From NCBI GenBank assembly GCA_964630235.1, contig CAZVUO010000005.1, forward strand, positions 124,001 through 188,000: a DNA stretch of 64,000 bases, in the 5' to 3' direction. Source of the DNA: JBFLYH01 sp964630235. GTDB lineage: Bacteria > Oederibacteriota > JAAXVQ01 > JAUVAV01. The notes beneath the pieces were generated by a model. The model ran no database searches. It was not told where the DNA came from and saw nothing but the letters and a program-made list of their open reading frames with translations. Shown here piece after piece: positions 42,757 to 50,760 of this stretch. A program made the translations under genes and the position numbers. Positions within the stretch are counted from its first letter, which is position 1. The number at the start of each line of letters is the position of its first letter.

Positions 42757-45687
42757 ATGTCCACCTCCCTCCAGCAACAGCTAACGGAAACCATTCTGGC
42801 CGGCCTCAATTCCGCCCAACGCGATGCTGTCCTCCACGGGCAAGGACCGCAACTGGTGGTTGCGGGCGCGGGAACCGGAAAAACCGCCGTCATTACCAAG
42901 CGCATCGCCCATCTGGTAACCAGCAAACAGTGTTCTCCCCGTGAAATTTTGGCGCTGACATTTACGGATAAAGCGGCCGAGGAGATGGAAAACCGGGTGG
43001 ACCAGCTGGTGCCCTATGGATTCACCGACAGCACGATTTGCACTTTTCACGCCTTCGGGGACCGGGTGCTGAGAGAAAAAGGCTTGTTGCTGGGGTTGAA
43101 CCCCGCCTATACCATCCTGTCATCCACGGAGCAGCTGGTTTTTATGCGGGAACACCTCTTTGAATTTCCACTCCGCCTGCTGCGCCCGCTTTCTGATCCC
43201 ACCCGTCATTTGCAGCTCATCGCGAGCGTGATCTCGCGCGCTCAGGATGAGGATGTGGCGCCGGAAGCGTATCTGGAACATTGCCAGCGCCATCTCGAAA
43301 AGCTGGAAACGGCGGATCCCGCCCAGCGGGCCGCGTGGGCGAAGCAGGAGGAAATCGCCCGTGTCTATGCGGTCTATCAGCGACGACTGCAGGAACGGGG
43401 GCTGTTGGATTTTGGCGGTTTGCTCCAGCTCACCCTGAGATTATTCCGGGAACATGCGGATGTCCTTGCGGAATACCGGGAACGGTATCGTTTTGTTTTA
43501 GTAGATGAGTTTCAAGACACCAACGCCGCCCAGTTTGAATTGATCCGGTTGCTCGCTGGCCCTGACGGCAACCTGACTGTGGTGGGGGATGACGATCAGA
43601 GCATTTATAAATTCAGGGGCGCCGCCATCTCCAATATCCTCCAATTTACCCGTCACTATCCCCAGGCACGGCTTACGCTTCTCACCGACAACTTCCGCTC
43701 CACACAACCTATTTTGGACGCAGCCTACCGGCTGATTCAGCACAATAATCCGGAACGCCTGGAAACGCGGCTGGGACTGAATAAGAAACTACGTTCACAG
43801 CGCGCGGCGGGTTCTCCCGTGCATTTTGAGCCATTCGTCACGGTGTCGGATGAAGCGGACTGGGTGGCCGCCGAGATTCTTAGGCTGCGGACGTTAACGG
43901 GACGGCCCTGGACGGATTTCGCGGTCTTGGTGCGGACCAACCGCCAGGCCGACCCTTTCATTCGGGCCTGCAATGTCAAAGAAATACCTGTGCGGTTCTC
44001 GGGCGCGCATGGATTTTACCAGCGTCCCGAAATACGCTTGTGCCTCTCCTTTCTGCGCGCCCTGGCGGATCCTTCGTCCCCGTTGCCCGTCTATGACCTG
44101 GGCGCATCCGAGGTCTACGACATTCCCGCAGAGGATCTGGCTACACTCGCGGCGCATGGGCGGAGGCAGCATGTTCCGCTCCGCGAAACGATGCGGCGGG
44201 CGCAGCAATCCGGTTCTCCCGAATTATCGCCAGCCGGAAAGGACGCGGTTTCGCGTTTGCTGCAGGACCTTGAAAGTTATCTGGAAATGGCCCGGGTTTC
44301 CCCGGCCGGCCAGGTGCTCTATCATTTTCTGACCGCGAGCGGACTCCTGGCGAAGTATACTGAAACCAACACCCTGGCAGCGGACCTGACCATCCGGCAT
44401 TGGGCCAAGTTATTCAAACAAATTCAGCGATTTCAAGAAATATCAGGCCAGGAGCGTGTCCTGTCCTTGGTTGGGCACTTGGATTTGGCCAACGAAGTAG
44501 CCGAGGAAGCCGGCGCCGCGGAACTTGAAGCGGACACGGATGCGGTTCAGATACTGACGCTTCACCGGGCCAAGGGGTTGGAATTTCCGGTGGTTTTTAT
44601 GGTCGGCATGGCCGCTAACCGTTTTCCTTCAGTCAACCGGCACCCCACCTTATTATTTCCAGCGGAATTAGCCAAGGAGGAGGTGCCGGCAGGAGATCAG
44701 CATGTGGCGGAGGAACGGAGATTGTGTTATGTGGGCATTACCCGGGCCGCAGAAGCCCTGTATTTAACCGCGGCCAAAGATTACGGCGGAAGCAGGCAAT
44801 ATAAAGTTTCTCGTTTTGTGCTCGAGACATTGGATATGCCAAATCCGTTGGAACCAAAAATAAAAACCTCGGCTTTGGAACAAATCCGGCGCATGCAGGA
44901 TAGCATGGTCGCGCCGACTTTGCCGAACAGTGGTTTGCCTGGCGGGGAAGGCGTGAACTCCCTCTCCTACTATCAGGTTGATGATTATTTGACCTGCCCC
45001 TTGAAGTACAAATTTATTCATTTGCTCGAAATCCCGGTATTGCCGCAACACACCATTCTTTATGGAAAAGCTTTGCATACGGCGATTACCACCTTTCATC
45101 GCGCCCAACTAAATGGTTTTACTTTGAGCGAAGGGGAAATAATAAAAATATTTTTAGGGTCATGGGTCAACGCCGGTTTTATCTCGAGGGAACATGAGGA
45201 AATGAGGCAAAAGGCCGGCATACAGGCCTTAAAGTTATTTATTAATAATAGCAATATAACTAAAATAAAACCAAGTTATATTGAAAAGTCATTTTCTTAT
45301 AAGCTAGGACAAGTTCAAATTGTGGGGCGCATGGACCGCGTTGATGTGCATGCTCCTGGACACGCTCGGATTATTGACTACAAAAGTTCTGAAGTGGACG
45401 AGCAACAGGACGCTGATAAAAAAACCCGGGAGAGCCTGCAGTTGAAAATTTACGCCCAAGCCTGGCATCGGGAGCAGGGATATTGGCCTGAGGCCGTTCA
45501 GCTTCATTTTTTAAACAAAGGATTGATTGGCTCGTGGGAGGTGGATCCTGAAGTGGTAGAAAAAAGCACTTCGATCATTCCGGAGATTGCTGAAAAAATA
45601 AGAAAAAACCAATTTAAGGCCACCCCGTCGGTTTGGGTGTGTAATTATTGTTCCTATCGCAGTATATGTCCTGAAGTGATAGCATAA
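42757..45687 (+). CDS. UvrD/Rep-type helicase fused to a Cas4/AddB-like Fe-S nuclease
   Basis: This 976-residue superfamily-1 helicase has Walker A AGAGTGKTAVITKRIAHL (residues about 35-52), Walker B VDEFQDTNAAQFELIRLL, VVGDDDQSIYKFRGA, ILTLHRAKGLEFPVVFMVG and YVGITRAAEALYLTAAKDYG. From about residue 735 comes a RecB-like nuclease: YYQVDDYLTCPLKYKF, YGKALHTAI (His), GRMDRVDVH...IIDYKSS (Asp, Asp-Tyr-Lys) and QLKIYAQAW. The C-terminal CNYCSYRSIC with the earlier Cys forms the four-cysteine Fe-S clamp known from AddB, AdnB and Cas4. It likely resects or repairs DNA ends. The last third of the gene is A/T-richer than the first. No AddA/RecB partner is visible nearby. Confidence 0.9.
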   Translation: MSTSLQQQLTETILAGLNSAQRDAVLHGQGPQLVVAGAGTGKTAVITKRIAHLVTSKQCSPREILALTFTDKAAEEMENRVDQLVPYGFTDSTICTFHAFGDRVLREKGLLLGLNPAYTILSSTEQLVFMREHLFEFPLRLLRPLSDPTRHLQLIASVISRAQDEDVAPEAYLEHCQRHLEKLETADPAQRAAWAKQEEIARVYAVYQRRLQERGLLDFGGLLQLTLRLFREHADVLAEYRERYRFVLVDEFQDTNAAQFELIRLLAGPDGNLTVVGDDDQSIYKFRGAAISNILQFTRHYPQARLTLLTDNFRSTQPILDAAYRLIQHNNPERLETRLGLNKKLRSQRAAGSPVHFEPFVTVSDEADWVAAEILRLRTLTGRPWTDFAVLVRTNRQADPFIRACNVKEIPVRFSGAHGFYQRPEIRLCLSFLRALADPSSPLPVYDLGASEVYDIPAEDLATLAAHGRRQHVPLRETMRRAQQSGSPELSPAGKDAVSRLLQDLESYLEMARVSPAGQVLYHFLTASGLLAKYTETNTLAADLTIRHWAKLFKQIQRFQEISGQERVLSLVGHLDLANEVAEEAGAAELEADTDAVQILTLHRAKGLEFPVVFMVGMAANRFPSVNRHPTLLFPAELAKEEVPAGDQHVAEERRLCYVGITRAAEALYLTAAKDYGGSRQYKVSRFVLETLDMPNPLEPKIKTSALEQIRRMQDSMVAPTLPNSGLPGGEGVNSLSYYQVDDYLTCPLKYKFIHLLEIPVLPQHTILYGKALHTAITTFHRAQLNGFTLSEGEIIKIFLGSWVNAGFISREHEEMRQKAGIQALKLFINNSNITKIKPSYIEKSFSYKLGQVQIVGRMDRVDVHAPGHARIIDYKSSEVDEQQDADKKTRESLQLKIYAQAWHREQGYWPEAVQLHFLNKGLIGSWEVDPEVVEKSTSIIPEIAEKIRKNQFKATPSVWVCNYCSYRSICPEVIA

Positions 45688-45736
45688 CGATGATCCATCG
45701 GAACGTAAAATTGGTAAAACCACAGGTCTCGAAAAC

Positions 45737-46972
45737 ATGAAAAAAACAATTTCTATCATCGAAAGAATTATTATACCAAAGGGAGCAGCGGCAATAATAG
45801 CATTGCTATTAAGCTGTTTTCTGACAAGCTGCGCCACTCGTCCCGGGATAGTCCGCATTTCGCAGGATGATGTGTCAGCAGGATCAGTTTCTTCTGAATC
45901 CAGACGTTTGCAGAACATTCGGGTTCAGCTTTTTAATAATGTCCGAAGGATCAGTCTCTCCGCTTCGGACGAAGTCAAGATCTTTGACATGCGCACCCGC
46001 CAGGTCTTCAGCCGCGAGCGCATCAATGCCGATTTTCAAGTGATGGCCAAAGACGGACGGCTGGTGATGGGAGGAAAATTCGCTTCCGCCTCCATGGTGC
46101 GATTTGTTCCTTCCCGCGGTGATTATTTGGGAGTGAACGGCAAGCGCTATCGCGGTCAAATCGAGGTTTCGGTCAACATCGGCGGGGGAGGGCTGCAAGT
46201 CATCAATTATATTCCCTTGGAAAGCTATCTGGCCGGCGTGGTGCCCAATGAGGTCAGTCCGGCCTGGCCTGAAGAGGCCCTAAAAGCCCAAGCCATCGCC
46301 GCCCGGACGTTCGCGCTGTATAAAATGAGCGGGCGCTCCCAAATGGCCTATGATTTGGACGATTCAGTGAGCAGCCAAGTTTACGGCGGCGTGAATTCCG
46401 AACATAAAAATACGACCGATGCGGTCAAGGCGACCGAAGGCATCGTGGCCGTTTACAACGGGAAATTCATTGCCGCCTTCTACCATTCCAACTGCGGCGG
46501 GCATACGGCCGATGTCAAGGATGTATGGGGCGGGGACATGGCGTATTTGGGAGGGGTTGACTGTGGGTTTTGCGATCAAGGGCCCCATGCGCAGTGGAAC
46601 GGGGAGTTGAGCGGCGAGGAGATCAAGCAGCGCTTGAAAAAAGACCTTCCCCATCTGCAGGCGGTTGTCGGGGTGGATCTTCGGGATCGCGACGCCGACG
46701 GCAGGGTTAAAACCGTTGTGGTCCGCCATGCCGGCGGCGCTGAAACGCTCAAAGCGCCGGTTTTCCGCATGCTGCTCGGGCCGGATTTTTTGCGGAGCAC
46801 GCGCTTTGTGGTCCAGCCGCTCGGCGCAAGCTGGCGGTTTACCGGACAGGGGTGGGGTCATGGCGTCGGACTTTGCCAGGAAGGGGCCCTGGGAATGGCC
46901 CGAAATGGCTACAGTTGCCGGGATATTCTGCGCCACTACTATCCAGGCATAGAACTGAAGCGATGGCCGTGA
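45737..46972 (+). CDS. SpoIID/LytB-domain lipoprotein
   Basis: This 411-residue protein begins with a hydrophobic signal ending LTSC (about residues 30-33), a lipobox, so it is probably lipid-anchored. The body (about 150-405) is a SpoIID/LytB domain: NYIPLESYLAGVVPNEVSPAWPEEALKAQAIAARTFALYK-type region (read in pieces), FYHSNCGGHTADVKDVWGGD, and GWGHGVGLCQEGALGMARNG before DILRHYYPG. SpoIID proteins are lytic transglycosylases that cut denuded glycan. Here it would act on peptidoglycan of the cell wall rather than a spore. It overlaps no neighbour and ends ten bases before queA. Confidence 0.88.
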   Translation: MKKTISIIERIIIPKGAAAIIALLLSCFLTSCATRPGIVRISQDDVSAGSVSSESRRLQNIRVQLFNNVRRISLSASDEVKIFDMRTRQVFSRERINADFQVMAKDGRLVMGGKFASASMVRFVPSRGDYLGVNGKRYRGQIEVSVNIGGGGLQVINYIPLESYLAGVVPNEVSPAWPEEALKAQAIAARTFALYKMSGRSQMAYDLDDSVSSQVYGGVNSEHKNTTDAVKATEGIVAVYNGKFIAAFYHSNCGGHTADVKDVWGGDMAYLGGVDCGFCDQGPHAQWNGELSGEEIKQRLKKDLPHLQAVVGVDLRDRDADGRVKTVVVRHAGGAETLKAPVFRMLLGPDFLRSTRFVVQPLGASWRFTGQGWGHGVGLCQEGALGMARNGYSCRDILRHYYPGIELKRWP

Positions 46973-46982
46973 GGGATTTCCG

Positions 46983-48056
46983 ATGAACCGCACGGAGCGT
47001 TCGCCGCTCAATCTGTTTGACTTCGAACTGCCGTCCGACCGGATCGCCCAGCAGGCGAAACGCCGAGGCGCGTCCAGACTGCTCGTGTTGCCTCCGGAAG
47101 GGGCGTCTTGCGTACACGGTACGATTCGCGAGCTGCCCCGATGGCTGGTGCCCGGGGACTGTTTGGTGGTTAACGATTCCCGTGTGCTGCCGGCGAGGTT
47201 GTGGGCTGCGAAGCAGGACACCGGCGGGAAGGTGGAACTGCTCTTGCACCGGGAACTGGAACCGGCCCTGTGGGAAGCCCTGGCCAGGCCTTACCGCCGG
47301 CTCCGGAAGGGAACTGCGCTGTCCGTGGGACCGTTCCAAGCCTGTGTCGAGCGTCTGCATGGAGAGGGGAGGATCACCCTGGCGTTTCCTTCACCGCAGA
47401 CGGCCCGTGCGGCCATCCGCTGTTCTGGAACAGTGCCGCTGCCGCCCTATATCCACAGGGACTTCCGGGCTCCGGGAACCGAGGAACGGCAGGATCGCCG
47501 GAGGTATCAAACGATTTTCGCCCGCAGGGAAGGTTCGGTGGCTGCGCCGACCGCGGGGTTGCATTTTTCGAGGGGGATGGTTGAACACCTCCGGCAGTAC
47601 GGCGTCAGAGTTGTGCCGGTCACCCTCCATGTGGGCTGGGGGACATTTGCCCCTCTCACGGAGACGGCGTGGACAACACGCCGTTTGCATCCCGAATCGT
47701 ACCAGGTCTCGCAAGAAGCGGCTGATAGGATTGCCGACTGCCGGCGCCGCGGGAACCGGGTTATCGCCTGCGGCACGACCGCGGCCAGGACGCTCGAAAG
47801 CGCGTCGTCGGGTGCGGGGCAGGTGAAAGCCGGCGCGGGGGAAACCGACCTGTTTATCCAACCCGGCTATCGTTGGAAAACCGTGGACGGTCTGTTGACC
47901 AACTTTCATCTTCCCCGATCGTCGTTGCTGGTGCTGGTCTGCGCGCTGGCCGGCCGGGAACGGGTTCTAGCGGCTTATGCAGAGGCGGTACACCGGCAAT
48001 ACCGGTTTTACAGCTATGGGGACGCCATGCTGGTTTTTCGATCCGGCAAGGCATAA
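46983..48056 (+). CDS. queA: tRNA preQ1 ribosyltransferase-isomerase QueA
   Basis: QueA transfers the ribosyl part of SAM to preQ1 at tRNA position 34, giving epoxyqueuosine. The 357-residue protein has LFDFELPSDRIAQQA (residues about 11-25), DCLVVNDSRVLPARLWA, the region LPPYIHRDF...DRRRYQTIFAR, AAPTAGLHFSRG, VTLHVGWGTFAPL and the C-terminal LLTNFHLPRSSLLVLVCALAG. The length is standard. GAGGGA precedes the ATG. Another queuosine gene, tgt, lies at 59013 in the window, not in the same operon. Confidence 0.95.
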   Translation: MNRTERSPLNLFDFELPSDRIAQQAKRRGASRLLVLPPEGASCVHGTIRELPRWLVPGDCLVVNDSRVLPARLWAAKQDTGGKVELLLHRELEPALWEALARPYRRLRKGTALSVGPFQACVERLHGEGRITLAFPSPQTARAAIRCSGTVPLPPYIHRDFRAPGTEERQDRRRYQTIFARREGSVAAPTAGLHFSRGMVEHLRQYGVRVVPVTLHVGWGTFAPLTETAWTTRRLHPESYQVSQEAADRIADCRRRGNRVIACGTTAARTLESASSGAGQVKAGAGETDLFIQPGYRWKTVDGLLTNFHLPRSSLLVLVCALAGRERVLAAYAEAVHRQYRFYSYGDAMLVFRSGKA

Positions 48057-48097
48057 AAATATTATCAACCCCGGCGCCGTTCTGTGCGACAATAGCA

Positions 48098-50242
48098 ATG
48101 GAAATGAATAGCGATCCCAATCCAAAACGGACCCCACAGCGCGGCATGCAAAAAAAAGCGGATTTGGACCACGAACATCAGGTTCTCGTCAGAGTGCTTC
48201 TGGAACAAGCCCTCAAGCGAAAAAAGAAACTGCGGGATCAAGTGCTCCAGGCCATGCCGGCGGGCCTGTTCCCGGACGGCCAGGGCGAAAGGGGCCGGGA
48301 ATGGGCCGACTGCTGGGATTTGTTGCTCAAGTGGCTGGCCGGTCTTCTGCCCACATTCCGCAAAGGCACCTCGCGCGAAGTGAGGGAGTTCATTCGCAAG
48401 AAAGCACGCCAAGCCGCCGCCGCACCCCGGCGCTTTCACCTGCTGGTTTTTGCCTGGTCCTTGTGGCCGGAGGTGGCGCTTGCGATCTCCTCCTCGCTGC
48501 CGCCCGCGCGGCGGACCAAGGCCCGGCACGCAGGCAGTTGGTTATGGCGCTTGGGGTTGCAGGAGATACTCGAAGCCTACGCCGCCCACACCGAACACCT
48601 GCTAAACGAAAAAAATCTCGAAAGCGCGGTGCTGTTTCATACGACCCAAACAGTCACGACCGAGCTGGATTTGAATACGCTTTTGGACAAGGTTGTGTTG
48701 CACGCCGGCATGCTCATGCAGAATAAACAGGTGTACCTGTTTTTGGCCGGCGCCAAGCCGGCCACCCCCAAAACCCCGCAGCGATTCTACCTCCGGGCTT
48801 CAAACCAGCCGTTCGAGACCGACGGTGAATACAGCCTCCAGATGGGAGAGGGGCTGGTAGGGAAGGCGGCCGAGACGCGCTTGCCGGTCATTGACAATAC
48901 CTATCGCGACCATCCGAAAAAAATACCCTGGCTGAAAGACGCCTCCTGTCTTTTGGCCGTGCCGATTTCTTTCGGCAGCGAAGTCCTGGGCGTGTTGCTG
49001 GCGTCAAATTCACGAAGCCAGGAACTGTTCACCCGGGATGACCAGATGCGGCTCACCTTGTATAGCCGGCAAATCGCGGTCAATTTCAAGAATATCTTGC
49101 TCTATCAGCAGCAGATCCAAAATGCGCAGGAACTCGAAGAAAAAAACCAGATGCTGGAGTCGCAGGGTGAAATGATTTTGCGCAAATCCGCCCAGCTCGA
49201 GGTTTTGAATGAGGTCTCACAGCAGGTCAATTCGTCTCTGGAGTTGAAGGAAGTGCTGAATTTAGTCGCCCGCCAGGCGTCCCAAAGTATCGGCGTGGAC
49301 CGGGGCGTGGTGTGGCTCTTGAACGGCGCTGTCACGCTGGAAGCCGTGGCCGCATTTGGACTGCCGGCCAAGTATTTGGCCAACCTGCATATGGACCTCC
49401 CGTCCATTCGCGGCACGGCATTGTTCCGGGCTTTTTCGGAACGGAAACCGGTGCAAATCCAGGCCGGACAGGATGAGGATTTTTTTGTCCGTCAGCTGCA
49501 TGGGTACCTTTCACCCAAAACCATGCTGGCCTGTCCCCTGGTTTTCAAGGATGAAGCGATCGGCCTGTTGCTGGTGGATGATACCCGCGAGACGCACGAT
49601 TTTCTCGAAGATGAGATCGGCCTGGTCATGTCCGTTGCCAATCATGCGGTTATGGCGATCGAAAACGCCCGGCTTTTTCAAAAGGTGAGCGAGCAGGCGA
49701 TCACCGATTTCCTGACCGGTGTCTACAACCACCGCTTTTTTCAACTGCGCTTCGCGGATGAGTTTTCACACTGCCGCCGTTATGGGAACGACATGAGCCT
49801 GATCATGATGGATATTGACCACTTCAAGCAGTATAACGATACCTACGGTCACGTCGCCGGCGACCTTGCCTTGAAGGAAATCGCCAATCTGACCCGTGCG
49901 TCGGTCCGCGAAAACGACCTGGTGGCCCGGTACGGCGGGGAAGAATTCGCCATTATCCTGCCCATGACCAATCTCGCGGGTGGCCTGATCGTGGCGGAGC
50001 GCATTCGCCAGTCCATTCAAGATTGCCGCTTTCTCGGTGATGTCCATATGCCCCAAGTGAGCATGACCGTATCGCTGGGCATCGCCTCTTTCCAGCAGCA
50101 GCTCCAAAGCCGCGAGGAACTGGTCCGGCAGGCGGATGCCGCCCTCTATCAAGCGAAAGATAAAGGCCGCAACCGCTGTGTGTGCTACCAGCCGAAAAAC
50201 CCGGAAAACGCGGATCCCGACCAAATCGAAAAACCGCAATAG
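48098..50242 (+). CDS. Two-GAF diguanylate cyclase
   Basis: This 714-residue cytosolic protein has an unassigned helical N-terminus (about residues 20-165), a first GAF domain (about 175-325), a short coiled coil, a second GAF domain (about 367-530) and a C-terminal GGDEF domain (about 535-705; ITDFLTGVYNHRFF, MMDIDHFKQYNDTYGH, RYGGEEFAIILP). The active motif is GGEEF. Five residues before it lies REND, a product-binding I-site (RxxD) for c-di-GMP feedback. It should make c-di-GMP in response to small ligands. The first ATG (48098) lacks a clear ribosome site and is uncertain; an ATG at 48146 is an alternative. It ends before the hairpin-rich spacer at 50243. Confidence 0.9.
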   Translation: MEMNSDPNPKRTPQRGMQKKADLDHEHQVLVRVLLEQALKRKKKLRDQVLQAMPAGLFPDGQGERGREWADCWDLLLKWLAGLLPTFRKGTSREVREFIRKKARQAAAAPRRFHLLVFAWSLWPEVALAISSSLPPARRTKARHAGSWLWRLGLQEILEAYAAHTEHLLNEKNLESAVLFHTTQTVTTELDLNTLLDKVVLHAGMLMQNKQVYLFLAGAKPATPKTPQRFYLRASNQPFETDGEYSLQMGEGLVGKAAETRLPVIDNTYRDHPKKIPWLKDASCLLAVPISFGSEVLGVLLASNSRSQELFTRDDQMRLTLYSRQIAVNFKNILLYQQQIQNAQELEEKNQMLESQGEMILRKSAQLEVLNEVSQQVNSSLELKEVLNLVARQASQSIGVDRGVVWLLNGAVTLEAVAAFGLPAKYLANLHMDLPSIRGTALFRAFSERKPVQIQAGQDEDFFVRQLHGYLSPKTMLACPLVFKDEAIGLLLVDDTRETHDFLEDEIGLVMSVANHAVMAIENARLFQKVSEQAITDFLTGVYNHRFFQLRFADEFSHCRRYGNDMSLIMMDIDHFKQYNDTYGHVAGDLALKEIANLTRASVRENDLVARYGGEEFAIILPMTNLAGGLIVAERIRQSIQDCRFLGDVHMPQVSMTVSLGIASFQQQLQSREELVRQADAALYQAKDKGRNRCVCYQPKNPENADPDQIEKPQ

Positions 50243-50606
50243 AGTCCCCGGCACGGGCTGCCATTCTGAGCAAGTCAAGCTGATCAAAGATGATCGGATT
50301 CCTCCGCAGAACTTCCGGCCGGCCTATGGACTGGGATGGATACGAAGCTCCGGGGGGAGTTCCCGCGGTCGCCGCCGCCCCTGCAGAAAACGCAGGGTAG
50401 CAATGGGGTCTCCTGCAGCCCCTCCGCCGAGCACCCCGCGCTTGCTCGGGGGTGAATGCGGAATCACTGCGACGGGATATCGCCAAGAAGGGGCAGCGAG
50501 GGGTGAAGTTGGTCCCCCGGCCGCAGGTCCCCGTGGGAGCCATGGGACTTCTTTCAGTCCCCGGGGGGCTCCCTGATCCGAATCGAGCTCTCCCTTTGGA
50601 AAAATC
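50243..50606 (+). other. GC-rich, hairpin-dense spacer with no credible gene
   Basis: This 364-base stretch has no ribosome site or recognisable protein; a 114-codon minus-strand frame looks like a by-product of composition. Several strong inverted repeats are visible: CCCTGC/GCAGGG (50379-50384 with 50392-50397), CCGAGCA/TGCTCGG (50427-50433 with 50443-50449), and a nested pair GGGAGCC/GGCTCCC (50535-50541 with 50567-50573) around GGGACT/AGTCCC (50544-50549 with 50556-50561). It could be the 3' end of the cyclase transcript, a dispersed repeat, or a structured RNA. The loops and interior loops look irregular, unlike a simple terminator, and no T run follows. Confidence 0.55.
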
Positions 50607-50636
50607 TTGCCGCTCATTTCGCTCAAATGGTATAAT
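50607..50636 (+). promoter_or_regulatory. Strong extended -10 promoter of the KaiC-receiver operon
   Basis: TTGCCG (50607-50612), 18 bases, then perfect TATAAT (50631-50636) with an extended -10 TG at 50628-50629. Transcription would begin near 50643, giving a leader of about 118 bases before the GTG at 50761. Confidence 0.78.
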
Positions 50637-50654
50637 TCATCCACTGTCGGCCTG

Positions 50655-50669
50655 CTTGGCTTTGCCAAG
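50655..50669 (+). promoter_or_regulatory. Leader hairpin that can compete with a downstream pairing
   Basis: CTTGGC (50655-50660) pairs with GCCAAG (50664-50669) around a TTT loop. The same GCCAAG, extended to TGCCAAG (50663-50669), can instead pair with CTTGGCA (50691-50697) further down the leader. An A/T-rich stretch with five Ts (50681-50685) lies between. Two mutually exclusive folds in a 118-base leader suggest control, but this is only inference. Confidence 0.4.
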
Positions 50670-50760
50670 TAAATAAAAGCTTTTTCTGGCCTTGGCAGAC
50701 AGATGCCGCGTATTGGCCAGGACGGTCATACCCCACTATCGTGAAATGAGGTGGCTCTGC

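Noticed and set aside
50324..50668. A 114-codon minus-strand frame in the cyclase-KaiC spacer.
   Set aside because: Pro/Gly/Arg-rich text with no ribosome site. It crosses the strong promoter at 50607-50636 and coincides with strong hairpins; I treat the region as non-coding.
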